Source of the DNA: Marinilactibacillus sp042660675
GTDB taxonomy: Bacteria > Bacillota > Bacilli > Lactobacillales > Carnobacteriaceae_A
DNA length: 46,567 nt
Direction: 5' to 3'
Assembly: GCF_042660675.1 (NCBI RefSeq)
Contig: NZ_JBHSUL010000007.1
Location: forward strand, 1-46,567
The notes under the pieces were generated by a model, which saw only the letters and a list, made by a program, of their open reading frames with translations, was not told the DNA's origin and made no database searches. The stretch's first letter is position 1, and the number at the start of each line of letters is the position of its first letter. Below, piece by piece: positions 33,355 to 41,646 of the stretch. A program made the position numbers and the translations under genes.

Positions 33355-34936
33355 TACAGTCGGTAAGCATCAGAATCATATGATGCGCGGAGCGGTTATT
33401 CTATCTGTTGCAGCATTTATAACCAAAGTTTTAAGTGCTATATACAAGGTGCCATTTCAGAACTTAACTGGAGATGAAGGGTTTTATGTTTATCAGCAAG
33501 TTTATCCTTTTTACGGTATCGCAGTCGCGCTAGCACTAAATGGGTTACCGCTTTTCGTATCAAAGCTCATTGCAGAAGAAAAAGATCCAGCTATGCAGCA
33601 ATCGATTGCGAAGCAAGTGGGCGTGTGGCTGACACTTGGATCGATTAGCCTTTTCGCTGTATTCTTTCTAGGGGCATCATGGTTAGCAGAACAAATGGGC
33701 GATCCAGAATTACTACCAGTCATTCAGTCGGTTTCTTTTATTTATTTGTTTATTCCTTTTCTATCAAGTGTAAGAGGATACTTTCAAGGGAATTTAGATA
33801 TGGTTCCAACAGGGATTTCGCAAGTTGGCGAGCAGGTTGCAAGAATCGCAGTATTACTGGGAGTAGCGTATTTGTTTACGATAACTGATTGGACTGTATA
33901 TGAAATGGGGACTTTTGCAATCTCTTCTTCTTGGGTTGCGGGAGTGATCGGGTCAGTGATATTACTAGGATACGCATTGAAACGAATTGAAAAAACACCG
34001 AACTTACAGCCGGTGGATAAGAAAAAATTTTTAAAGATAGGAAAGAGACTGGCGGTTGAGGGTCTCCCTTTGACAGCAATGAGTAGTATGATGGTCTTAT
34101 TTCAACTAATGGACTCCTTTACGATTTATAACGGTTTGCTTGATTCAGGTGTTTCTGAAGAATTATCCATGAGTCTAAAGGGAATATATGATAGAGGTCA
34201 GCCCTTTGTCCAGCTAGGATTGGTTGTTGGTCTAGGGATTTCAACAAGTGCGCTCCCGTTATTAAGAAAGTACAGACAAGAGAAAAAAGAAGTCGAGTGG
34301 CAAAATAGCACCTTTTCGGTTTTGAATCTTACGTTACTTTTTTCGGGAGCCGCTTCTATTGGATTAGTCGCAGTCATGCCTTGGATAAATGAGGCACTGT
34401 TTTCTGATAAGATGGGTACAGATGTCCTTCAGGTGTATGTGCTTAGCATCATCTTTGCTTCTCTAGTCAGCACCACACACTCTGTCATCCAAAGCGGCAC
34501 AGAAAAACTGATGCCTGTGCTGGCACTGATTATTGGATTAGTATTTAAAGCATCACTTAATCGTCTTGCTGTAATGTATATGGGAATTATAGGATCTAGC
34601 TATTTAACAATTCTTGCGCTTTTAATTGTGCTTGTGCTTATGAATTTACAGATGCCAAGAACGGTGTGGCATAGATTCTTGAACGAGTGGAAAATTGTTA
34701 AAATGCTCTTTGTACTAGCCGTTATGGGAATCGTTACCTACTTGAGCATGTTAGGGTTGAGTCAGTTGCTACCTCATTCAAGTAGATTGATTTCATTAAT
34801 GTTGACACTAGTGGGAACAGGAATCGGTGGATTTGTTTTTCTGATTGGTCTGATTCGGCTTGATTTATTATCGGAACAAGAGTGGCGGTATATTCCATTC
34901 AAAAAATTGATGGATCCACTTAGAAAGAAATTTTAA
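33347..34936 (+). CDS. Polysaccharide/lipid flippase of the MOP family (YabM/SpoVB-like)
   Basis: 529 aa, about 14 membrane segments. The MOP superfamily (MurJ, SpoVB, Wzx) flips lipid-linked wall precursors across the membrane. 'GAVILSVAAFITKVLSAIYKVPFQNLTGDEGFYVYQQVYPFYG' (residues ~11-53, broken here only by recall) and 'FLSSVRGYFQGNLDMVPTGISQVGEQVARI' are typical of the YabM/SpoVB branch. In Bacillus yabM has the same position after mfd and before yabN. It could be the lipid II flippase of this strain or a teichoic/polysaccharide flippase; the sequence does not decide. The ATG lies inside the end of mfd (overlap 33347-33354), so translation is coupled. Confidence 0.88.
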   Translation: MSNTVGKHQNHMMRGAVILSVAAFITKVLSAIYKVPFQNLTGDEGFYVYQQVYPFYGIAVALALNGLPLFVSKLIAEEKDPAMQQSIAKQVGVWLTLGSISLFAVFFLGASWLAEQMGDPELLPVIQSVSFIYLFIPFLSSVRGYFQGNLDMVPTGISQVGEQVARIAVLLGVAYLFTITDWTVYEMGTFAISSSWVAGVIGSVILLGYALKRIEKTPNLQPVDKKKFLKIGKRLAVEGLPLTAMSSMMVLFQLMDSFTIYNGLLDSGVSEELSMSLKGIYDRGQPFVQLGLVVGLGISTSALPLLRKYRQEKKEVEWQNSTFSVLNLTLLFSGAASIGLVAVMPWINEALFSDKMGTDVLQVYVLSIIFASLVSTTHSVIQSGTEKLMPVLALIIGLVFKASLNRLAVMYMGIIGSSYLTILALLIVLVLMNLQMPRTVWHRFLNEWKIVKMLFVLAVMGIVTYLSMLGLSQLLPHSSRLISLMLTLVGTGIGGFVFLIGLIRLDLLSEQEWRYIPFKKLMDPLRKKF

Positions 34937-34954
34937 GGTAAAGGCGGTATGAAA

Positions 34955-36007
34955 ATGGGGAAAATCGAAATCATCGGATTAGGTTCTTCAAACTTAGATC
35001 AGATCCCTCTCGGTGTATACAGGAAAATCAAACAAGCAGATAAACTGTTCGTCCGTACAAAAGATCATCCGGCAGTTGCAGAATTACAAGCTGAAGGCGT
35101 TGAAATGAACTTTTTTGATAATGATTACGAAAAATTCGATACGTTTGATCAAGTTTATCCAGCTATTGTAGACAAGTTAATTGAACTCGCAAAAGAAGAA
35201 GATATTGTATACGCTGTTCCAGGACATCCGATGGTAGCAGAGCGTACTGTACAGTTGTTGATTGAATCCGATCAAGAAGTGGATGTTATAGGAGGAAAAA
35301 GTTTTATCGACGATATGTTTCAGACGCTAGAACTAGACCCTGTCGATGGATTTCAACTATTAGATGCGTTTGACCTGTCGACAGACGTCATTCAAACCGG
35401 TCAGTCTGTGATCATCATGCAAGTATTCAATCAACTCATGGCCAGTGAAGTGAAGCTGACTTTGATGGAAAAGTATCCTGATGAGCATCAAATCTGTGTC
35501 GTAGATGCCGCTGGCGGTTTATCTGAGCAGAAACAATGGATGCCGTTATATGAACTGGATCGCTTTGAAGGTGTGCACAATTTAAGATCTATCTATGTTC
35601 CGGCACTAGATAGAGATGAAAGAACGACCTCTTTTGAATTACTTCAGTATTATATTGACGCAATCACAGGAGAATCTGGAGATATCTGGGTGAAAGAGCA
35701 AACAGCTCTAACACTTCTACCCTATTTGAAAGAGGAAACGCAGGAACTGATTGAAGCATACGAAAACGATGATATTGATAATGTGATTGAAGAGCTTGGG
35801 GATGTTTTGATGCAGATTCTCTATCATACAAATCTTGCAGAAAATGCTGGTATGTTCTCCTTAGAAGAAGTGCTAGATGGAATCAACCGTAAGCTTAGAA
35901 GAAGACATCCTCATGTGTTTGACGGTGTCGAAGCAAATACACCAGAAGAAGTCGATGCCTTGTGGCAAGAAATAAAGAAAAAAGAAAAAGAAGAGAGAGG
36001 GTTTTAA
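34955..36007 (+). CDS. MazG-type NTP pyrophosphatase fused to a SAM methylase-like domain (YabN)
   Basis: 350 aa. The N-terminal ~215 residues resemble tetrapyrrole methylases ('EIIGLGSSNLDQIPLGVYRKI', 'YAVPGHPMVAERTVQ'); the C-terminal part is a MazG domain with metal-binding Glu/Asp residues 'EETQELIEAYENDDIDNVIEELGDVLMQI' and 'INRKLRRRHPHVF', which hydrolyses nucleoside triphosphates to monophosphates and PPi, cleaning damaged nucleotides. Bacillus YabN is about 490 aa with a longer MazG part, so this protein is shortened at the C-terminus. AAGGCGG lies seven bases before ATG 34955; ATG 34949 is too close to it. One base separates its stop from rqcP. Confidence 0.88.
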   Translation: MGKIEIIGLGSSNLDQIPLGVYRKIKQADKLFVRTKDHPAVAELQAEGVEMNFFDNDYEKFDTFDQVYPAIVDKLIELAKEEDIVYAVPGHPMVAERTVQLLIESDQEVDVIGGKSFIDDMFQTLELDPVDGFQLLDAFDLSTDVIQTGQSVIIMQVFNQLMASEVKLTLMEKYPDEHQICVVDAAGGLSEQKQWMPLYELDRFEGVHNLRSIYVPALDRDERTTSFELLQYYIDAITGESGDIWVKEQTALTLLPYLKEETQELIEAYENDDIDNVIEELGDVLMQILYHTNLAENAGMFSLEEVLDGINRKLRRRHPHVFDGVEANTPEEVDALWQEIKKKEKEERGF

Positions 36008-36008
36008 A

Positions 36009-36272
36009 ATGAGATTAGATAAATTTTTAAAAGTATCGAGAATCATTAAAAGAAGATCCGTTGCAAAAGAAATAGCGGATAAAGACCGTATTCAGATCAA
36101 TGGTAAAACAGCTAAATCTTCTAGTGTTGTAAAAGTAGGCGACGAGCTGGAAATCAAATTTGGAAACAAAACAATGATTGCCAAAGTAGAAGATTTAAGG
36201 GACACAACGAAAAAAGACGAAGCGAAAGAACTTTATAGTGTGATTGAAGAACGCTATAAAGAACAAGATTAA
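36009..36272 (+). CDS. rqcP: S4-domain RNA-binding protein RqcP (YabO)
   Basis: 87 aa, nearly all an S4 domain ('MRLDKFLKVSRIIKRRSVAKEIADKDRIQINGK' begins it, with the conserved R-D-K-F-L...R start) and a short charged tail. RqcP works with RqcH on stalled 50S subunits, supporting addition of C-terminal alanine tails in ribosome quality control; older names are YabO or Hsp15-like. The ATG follows AGAGAGGG and begins one base after the mazG stop, so it is in the same operon. The order mazG-rqcP-divIC is conserved in Firmicutes. Confidence 0.93.
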   Translation: MRLDKFLKVSRIIKRRSVAKEIADKDRIQINGKTAKSSSVVKVGDELEIKFGNKTMIAKVEDLRDTTKKDEAKELYSVIEERYKEQD

Positions 36273-36379
36273 TCGAACAAAAATAGCTGAAGACCTTTTT
36301 TGAACTGATTAAAAGTGATAATCTTTCTAAAACAAAACATGTCATTTAATCCATAATATTAAATTAACGTGACAATCCT

Positions 36380-36407
36380 TTGATTAAGGAAAGATTATTG
36401 CTATAAT
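36380..36407 (+). promoter_or_regulatory. divIC promoter
   Basis: TTGATT (36380-36385), 16 bases, TATAAT (36402-36407). It gives divIC its own transcription start inside the conserved block. Confidence 0.6.
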
Positions 36408-36455
36408 CAGGTTTATTACTAGAAAAGAGATTCTGTTGAAAGGATAGAGGGTAAA

Positions 36456-36899
36456 ATGGAAAAGAAAAAACGACCAGTCGTCACTAAATTAGAAAACCAG
36501 TACATAGAAGAAAAGACACTTGAGAACATTCGAAATAAAAAAAGAAAAAAAATGATCAAAAGACGGACGACGCTGATCATGGTTGTGGGGTTGTTTTTCG
36601 TTTCTCTTTTAGTTGTGCCTTTATTCAAGAACCAGTCTCAACTTCAAGATTCAAGGATTGAACAAGCAGAAGCTAGGGAAAAATTTGAATCTTTGGAGAT
36701 GGACCAAGAAAAACTAAACTATTACATCGGTCTGTTGGAAAATGAAGAATACGTTTTGAAACTAGCTAGAAGCGAATATTATCTGACAAAAGATAATGAG
36801 ATTGTCTTCAGCTTTCCGGAAGATAAAAAGCCAGATCATCTGAATGTCCAAGACAAAAAAGGGTCTGATCAGGAAACAGAAGTCGATGAACAAGAATAG
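36456..36899 (+). CDS. divIC: Cell division protein DivIC (FtsB-like)
   Basis: 147 aa, bitopic membrane protein. A basic cytoplasmic N-terminus (~45 residues) is followed by one membrane helix ('TTLIMVVGLFFVSLLVVPLF', about 46-65), an extracellular coiled coil ('QLQDSRIEQAEAREKFESLEMDQEKL') and a short C-terminal domain with 'ARSEYYLTKDNEIVFSFP', the usual septum-formation-initiator pattern. It joins FtsL and DivIB at the divisome. The last ~25 residues are acidic. Position between rqcP and yabR is that of Bacillus. Confidence 0.93.
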   Translation: MEKKKRPVVTKLENQYIEEKTLENIRNKKRKKMIKRRTTLIMVVGLFFVSLLVVPLFKNQSQLQDSRIEQAEAREKFESLEMDQEKLNYYIGLLENEEYVLKLARSEYYLTKDNEIVFSFPEDKKPDHLNVQDKKGSDQETEVDEQE

Positions 36900-37055
36900 T
36901 CTACAGGATAAAATGAAAGTCTAGTAGACCAGGTAACTGTTATTTTTAATCAAAAAAGTACGTCTTGTTGAGGGAAATAAAGTGGGTAAAAGCGAACGAT
37001 TTTGAACATTATGGTCAAAACCTTTCTAAAAGACTTTATTCTAAAAAATCAGCAT

Positions 37056-37063
37056 GGTATAAT
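37056..37063 (+). promoter_or_regulatory. yabR promoter (extended -10)
   Basis: TGGTATAAT begins at 37055-37056 and forms a strong extended -10 thirty-five bases before the yabR start; no good -35. Confidence 0.5.
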
Positions 37064-37097
37064 ACGTACAAATTAACTAGGAGGCAACAAAGAAAAC

Positions 37098-37541
37098 ATG
37101 TCAATCGAAGTGGGAAGCAAAGTAGAAGGTAAGGTTACAGGGATTGCGAATTTTGGTGCATTTATCGATCTTGGAGATAAAAAAACAGGATTAGTACACA
37201 TTAGTGAAGTATCCGATAGTTATGTAGAAAATATCAACGAAGTATTAGAAGTGGGACAAACTGTATTGGTTAAAGTCCTGACTATAGCAGATGATGGGAA
37301 AATCGGATTATCTATTCGTAAAGCTCAGGAAAAACCTGCCGAAGAAGCTCCTAAGAGAAAAGCGCCTCAACGTCCAAAACCAAGTAATCATTCGAATAAA
37401 CGCAGTAGTGCTGCAGCTCCTAAAAAAGAAGACTTTGATTCTTTAATGAATTCTTTCTTGAAAGACAGCGAAGATCGCCTGACGACTTTAAAACGTAGTA
37501 CAGAAAATAAACGCGGTGGGCGTGGCGGACGCCGAGGATAA
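37098..37541 (+). CDS. yabR: S1-domain RNA-binding protein (YabR/GSP13-like)
   Basis: 147 aa. Residues 1-~75 form an S1 RNA-binding domain ('GSKVEGKVTGIANFGAFIDLGDKKTGLVHISEVSDSYV'-type sequence, with 'VLVKVLTIADDGKIGLSIR'). The rest is a basic, Pro/Lys/Arg-rich tail ending in Gly-Arg repeats (RGGRGGRRG), likely RNA-binding too. Related proteins associate with ribosomes. AGGAGG lies 14 bases before the ATG, an unusually long spacing, but no nearer start fits the domain. Own promoter upstream and a terminator at 37631-37665 make it monocistronic. Confidence 0.88.
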   Translation: MSIEVGSKVEGKVTGIANFGAFIDLGDKKTGLVHISEVSDSYVENINEVLEVGQTVLVKVLTIADDGKIGLSIRKAQEKPAEEAPKRKAPQRPKPSNHSNKRSSAAAPKKEDFDSLMNSFLKDSEDRLTTLKRSTENKRGGRGGRRG

Positions 37542-37630
37542 GTAAAGCATACTATCCGGATGTGTTTAACCGATTCTACTTTGAATCAGGTGCACACCTA
37601 TCTGCTACTCAATTAAACAAATGTATGTTG

Positions 37631-37665
37631 AAAAAGGGTTTAGGGAAGTTCCCTAGCCCTTTTTT
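37631..37665 (+). terminator. Terminator after yabR
   Basis: The stem AAAAAGGG.TTAGGGA / TTCCCTA.CCCTTTTT (with small bulges) is followed by T. Confidence 0.8.
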
Positions 37666-37719
37666 GTTTCCTGTAGACTGTAAAGAAGTATGCTGGAATC
37701 AAAAAAAGGAGAGAGCTGA

Positions 37720-39108
37720 ATGCAATTAGCTGAAAGGTTTGCCGAACGTGTGATACGTCAAAGTTACTTTTCAAAAGATGACCAAGTACTTCTAGCGGTA
37801 TCCGGCGGCGTGGATTCTATGGTCCTCTTAAACTTGATGCTTCAGTTACCAACTAAGTGCAGACCACATATTTCAGTCGCGCATCTGAATCATCAATTGC
37901 GGGCAGCCTCTGAGAAAGAACAAAAAGCCGTTGAACAAATTTGCAAACAGCACAAACTACCCTTATACACCCAAAAGTGGGCAAAACAAATTCATCCTAA
38001 GTCTGGTCTAGAAGCCGCTGCAAGAAATCAACGGTATGCATTCTTTTTAGATATAATGGTCCAAAACGATTTAAACAAACTCGTAACGGCTCATCATAGA
38101 GGCGATCAAGCAGAAACCATTTTGATGAAGTTAGTGAGAGGTAGTTCGCTAGAACATCTTTCAGGGATAAAGCCCGTAAGAGACTTTCATGGTAGAAAGG
38201 TTATCAGACCACTTCTAGAATTTTCGAAGAAAGACTTATACGAATATGCTGAGTGTGTTCAACTCAATTACTTTGAAGACGAGACCAATCAATCTCTGAT
38301 GTATAGTAGAAATCGATATCGGAATCAGATATTGCCTCTGATGGAAAAAGAAAACGAAGCGGTTGAAGCACACCTCTCTAATTTTGCGCAGGAAGTCAAT
38401 GAAATCGGGTCCATTGCACTACCGATAATAGAAGAACGAACCAATCAGTGCGCTGAATATACAGAAAATGAAATTAAACTGAATCGTTCTAAATTCTTGA
38501 ATGAAGATAGAAGTATGCAAAAGCAAATACTTAAACAGCTGCTAGAAAAATTGTATGAACAGTCAGAAAGTCAATATAAGCAAAGTCATATCACCTTATT
38601 AATTGACTGGCTAAAGCAAAAAGACCCCAATAGCTCGTTCGATCTACCAGGTGGATATATTGCGGTAAGAGAATACGAAAAGATTTTGATTCGGATACCA
38701 CAAAAGCCTTTAGCCATTTTAGCTGAACCATTGTTTATAAATGTTGGAGAATGGATTGAACTTCCTGGGCAGAAAAGATTAGGCTTATTTCGTTCCGATA
38801 CTTGTCCAACAGTTGAAAGCGGAGTAGAACAAATTGCGCTTGAAATGGATTCGATCTTATTACCACTTAAAGTCAGACACAGGGAAACGGGAGATAGAAT
38901 TCGAGTAAAAGGTATGGATGGTTCAAAAAAAATCAAAGATCTTTTGATTGATAGAAAGATTCCAATGTCTCAAAGAAATCAGCTGATTATCTTAGAAGAT
39001 GCAAGTGGTGAAATTGTCTGGATTGTTGGGCTGCAAGAATCAAGATTGTCTATCCAGCCTAAACCTGATAGAATGCATTACGTGTTGTTACTTGAAGATT
39101 ATAATTAA
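37720..39108 (+). CDS. tilS: tRNA(Ile)-lysidine synthase
   Basis: 462 aa, cytoplasmic. It converts C34 of the CAU-anticodon tRNA-Ile to lysidine so that it reads AUA. The PP-loop SGGVDS is at residues 28-33; 'HLNHQLR' and 'AHHRGDQAETILMKLVRGSSLEHLSG' are the usual N-terminal signatures, and a C-terminal domain with 'VRHRETGDRIRVKGMDGSKKIKDLLIDRKIP' follows. AAAGGAG precedes the ATG. hpt follows 40 bases downstream, as in other Firmicutes, so they are cotranscribed. Confidence 0.96.
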   Translation: MQLAERFAERVIRQSYFSKDDQVLLAVSGGVDSMVLLNLMLQLPTKCRPHISVAHLNHQLRAASEKEQKAVEQICKQHKLPLYTQKWAKQIHPKSGLEAAARNQRYAFFLDIMVQNDLNKLVTAHHRGDQAETILMKLVRGSSLEHLSGIKPVRDFHGRKVIRPLLEFSKKDLYEYAECVQLNYFEDETNQSLMYSRNRYRNQILPLMEKENEAVEAHLSNFAQEVNEIGSIALPIIEERTNQCAEYTENEIKLNRSKFLNEDRSMQKQILKQLLEKLYEQSESQYKQSHITLLIDWLKQKDPNSSFDLPGGYIAVREYEKILIRIPQKPLAILAEPLFINVGEWIELPGQKRLGLFRSDTCPTVESGVEQIALEMDSILLPLKVRHRETGDRIRVKGMDGSKKIKDLLIDRKIPMSQRNQLIILEDASGEIVWIVGLQESRLSIQPKPDRMHYVLLLEDYN

Positions 39109-39148
39109 AAAGAAATCATCGAATAAAATAGAAGGAGTCGATTAAACA

Positions 39149-39685
39149 ATGAAATCAGATATGGAGAAAATTCTAATCTCAGAAGAAGAAATTCAAGCAA
39201 AAGTACAAGAGCTTGGAGCAATCTTGAAAGAAGAGTATCATGACAAGAACCCCTTACTTGTAGGTGTGTTGAAAGGTGCGTTACCTTTTATGGCAGATTT
39301 AATAAAAGCCATGGAAATTTATCTAGAAATCGACTTTATGGATGTTTCTAGTTACGGAAACGAAACCACTTCTTCAGGAGAGGTTAAAATCCTTAAAGAC
39401 TTGGATACTAATGTAGAAGGCAGACATGTACTATTTGTAGAAGATATTATCGATACTGGACGTACACTAGCGTACCTTAAAGATATGTTCAAATATAGAA
39501 AAGCAGCTTCTGTGAAGATTGTTACGTTACTAGACAAACCTTCTGGTCGTGCAGTAGATATGGAAGTGGACTGGATTGGATTTGAAGTTCCTCATGAGTT
39601 TGTAGTAGGATATGGCCTTGACTTTGCAGAACGCTATCGTAATCTTCCTTATATCGGTATTTTGAAACCAGAAATCTATCAGTAA
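39149..39685 (+). CDS. hpt: Hypoxanthine phosphoribosyltransferase
   Basis: 178 aa, cytoplasmic. It salvages hypoxanthine or guanine with PRPP to IMP or GMP; PRPP comes from Prs (2548-3522). The PRPP-binding motif 'VLFVEDIIDTGRTL' lies near residues 94-107, with 'GVLKGALPFMADL' and 'VPHEFVVGYGLDFAERYRNLPYIG' as further signatures. GGAG lies eleven bases before ATG 39149; ATG 39161 is also in frame. In Bacillus the gene lies between tilS and ftsH; here a minus-strand transporter gene intervenes. Confidence 0.96.
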   Translation: MKSDMEKILISEEEIQAKVQELGAILKEEYHDKNPLLVGVLKGALPFMADLIKAMEIYLEIDFMDVSSYGNETTSSGEVKILKDLDTNVEGRHVLFVEDIIDTGRTLAYLKDMFKYRKAASVKIVTLLDKPSGRAVDMEVDWIGFEVPHEFVVGYGLDFAERYRNLPYIGILKPEIYQ

Positions 39686-39745
39686 TCGATTCAATTAAGT
39701 TGAGTCAAGACGAACAACCTTAAGCCTATGTAATCAGCATAATGT

Positions 39746-39796
39746 AAAGTAAGAAGCCTACTAGTCCAAATTAACTAGTAGGCTTCTTACTTTTTA
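39746..39796 (+). terminator. Terminator after hpt
   Basis: A 20-bp perfect stem (AAAGTAAGAAGCCTACTAGT with its complement at 39774-39793, loop of 8) is followed by a T-run. It closes the tilS-hpt unit and lies between converging genes. Confidence 0.92.
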
Positions 39797-39844
39797 GTTT
39801 CCTTAACTTCATTGAATAGAGCAGTTTAAGAGTATACTGAAAAA

Positions 39845-41161
39845 TTATAAGATCATCGCGCCAACGATTCCAAAAATCATGATTGGAATGTTGTAATGAA
39901 GAAAGGTAGGTACACAGGTATCCCAAATATGGTCGTGCTGTTGGTCGATGTTCAAACCTGCTGTCGGTCCAAGTGTACTATCAGAAGCAGGTGACCCAGC
40001 ATCCCCAAGTGCAGCTGCTGATCCAATCAATAATACGATTGCCATCGTACTGAAACCGAGCTCTGTTGCAAGCGGGACATAAATTGCAGCGATAATAGGG
40101 ATTGTTCCAAAAGAAGTTCCGATACCTAAAGTGATAAGTAAGCCTAAAACGATCATACAAGTGGCGGCTATAAGCTGATTTGTTCCAATTATGCCAACGA
40201 CCGATTCAACCAAGGTATCGATACCTCCAGTCGCTCGAATCACGTCACCATATCCTGAGGCAACTAACATAACGAATGCAATGAATCCCATCATATTAAT
40301 ACCACTTTTTAACATATCATCAATATCTGACCACTTGATTGCCCCGCTGACAACCATGATTGTCAAACCAAGCAGTGCACCTAAAACCAAAGAACCAAAG
40401 GTCAGTTGAACAATTAGAGCAGCCACTGCTCCGATAACTGCAAAAGCATGATCTTTATTGAATAAAATCTTTTGCTCGTTTTCATCACTAATTTCTGGAC
40501 CTATATCATCTTGTCTTGCGTTTTGGTAGGCTCTAGGTTTCCCGTAAGTAATTAAAACAGCCACCAAAAGTCCAACGACCATGGCGAGACCAGGTATCCA
40601 CATCACTTGCCATATTTCCATATTGTTAAGGACTAAACCGCTCGTCGCCATCTCATTACGGATAGTCGTATGAAAGATCAAACCATAACCAGCTGGAATG
40701 ACGATGTAAGGAGCTTTCAGGCCGAAAGTCAAAGCTGAAGCAACGGCTCTTCTGTCAATATTTAGTTTATTCATGATGGGAATAAGTGGAGGGATAAGGA
40801 TTGGAATAAAAGCAATGTGTACTGGAATGAGATTCTGTGAGAATATGCTGATTATGGCAATAATAAAAATGAGTAATTTCCCAGTACCTTTCATACTTTT
40901 AGATAAGGATTGCGTAATAATTTTGGCGGCACCAGTTTTTTGAATCGCGGCAGCCAAAGCGCCTAATAAAATATAGTTTAATGCTGTTTCTGTATTCTTT
41001 CCTAAACCACCAATAAAGATTTTCATGGTGTCTTCTAAAGGCATTCCTGCTAAAAGTCCACCAGCCAGTGCGGCGATAATTAATGCCAGTAAAACATTCA
41101 ATCTTAATAGCGATAAAGTAATCATTATCGCAACAGAAATCAAAACGGAATTGCTTAACAC
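39845..41161 (-). CDS. Na+/H+ antiporter-family transporter (YuiF-like)
   Basis: 438 aa, about eleven membrane segments. The family (YuiF in Bacillus, Na_H_antiport-type) holds putative cation antiporters and amino-acid permeases; the substrate here is not decided. Features: 'NVLLALIIAALAGGLLAGMPLEDTMKIFIGGLG', 'FSQNLIPVHIAFIPILIPPL' and the C-terminal 'GSAAALGDAGSPASDSTLGPTAGLN', a signature of the group. It starts at GTG 41161 with AAGGAG eight bases upstream. The gene is inserted, on the opposite strand, between hpt and ftsH, which are neighbours in many relatives, so it is probably a later arrival with its own promoter. Confidence 0.82.
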   Translation of the reverse strand: MLSNSVLISVAIMITLSLLRLNVLLALIIAALAGGLLAGMPLEDTMKIFIGGLGKNTETALNYILLGALAAAIQKTGAAKIITQSLSKSMKGTGKLLIFIIAIISIFSQNLIPVHIAFIPILIPPLIPIMNKLNIDRRAVASALTFGLKAPYIVIPAGYGLIFHTTIRNEMATSGLVLNNMEIWQVMWIPGLAMVVGLLVAVLITYGKPRAYQNARQDDIGPEISDENEQKILFNKDHAFAVIGAVAALIVQLTFGSLVLGALLGLTIMVVSGAIKWSDIDDMLKSGINMMGFIAFVMLVASGYGDVIRATGGIDTLVESVVGIIGTNQLIAATCMIVLGLLITLGIGTSFGTIPIIAAIYVPLATELGFSTMAIVLLIGSAAALGDAGSPASDSTLGPTAGLNIDQQHDHIWDTCVPTFLHYNIPIMIFGIVGAMIL

Positions 41162-41646
41162 AGTGACACTCCTTTTAAATCAAATTTTTTCAACAGATTT
41201 TATAATAACATATGAATGACACTAAAATTGAGAAATATAACAAAAGTCAAAACAATACAAAAGATTATATTCAAACAAAAAAGTAAGAGATTTAGATAAA
41301 AAAATAGTTGAATCAATTTTTAAGATAAATAGCTATACAATCGGTATGAAATGAGGAACATCTACTATAAATAGGTGATCAGATTATGGTACAATAACTG
41401 GGTATGGATGCTCAATGTTTTAAAGAAAGTATATAGAATGGCGAACAAAAAATTGTATGCATGTTCTTTTTACAGTTACAGTAATCTATTAGGATGTAAC
41501 ATAAGATCAATGGTTAAAGAAAGGTCAAACATTTTTCATAGTCAAAAAAGGTCTAGTATGTTAACATAGTTAAGAATAAAACAATTATATTTCTAAATAG
41601 TAATTACTATTTAAATAAGATAACTTATAGTTAGATGGAGGATGGC
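41162..41646. other. Long leader region between transporter gene and ftsH
   Basis: About 485 bases without a credible gene. TGGTACAAT (41387-41395) is an extended -10 that would give ftsH a leader of roughly 245 bases. A perfect 20-base palindrome, TAAATAGTAA/TTACTATTTA, lies at 41594-41613, about 24 bases before the ribosome binding site. A 64-codon frame at 41375-41569 has no ribosome binding site and odd composition; I do not count it as a gene. Confidence 0.5.

Noticed and set aside
41375..41569. 64-codon frame before ftsH
   Set aside because: No ribosome binding site, unusual composition, and it starts at the predicted ftsH promoter.
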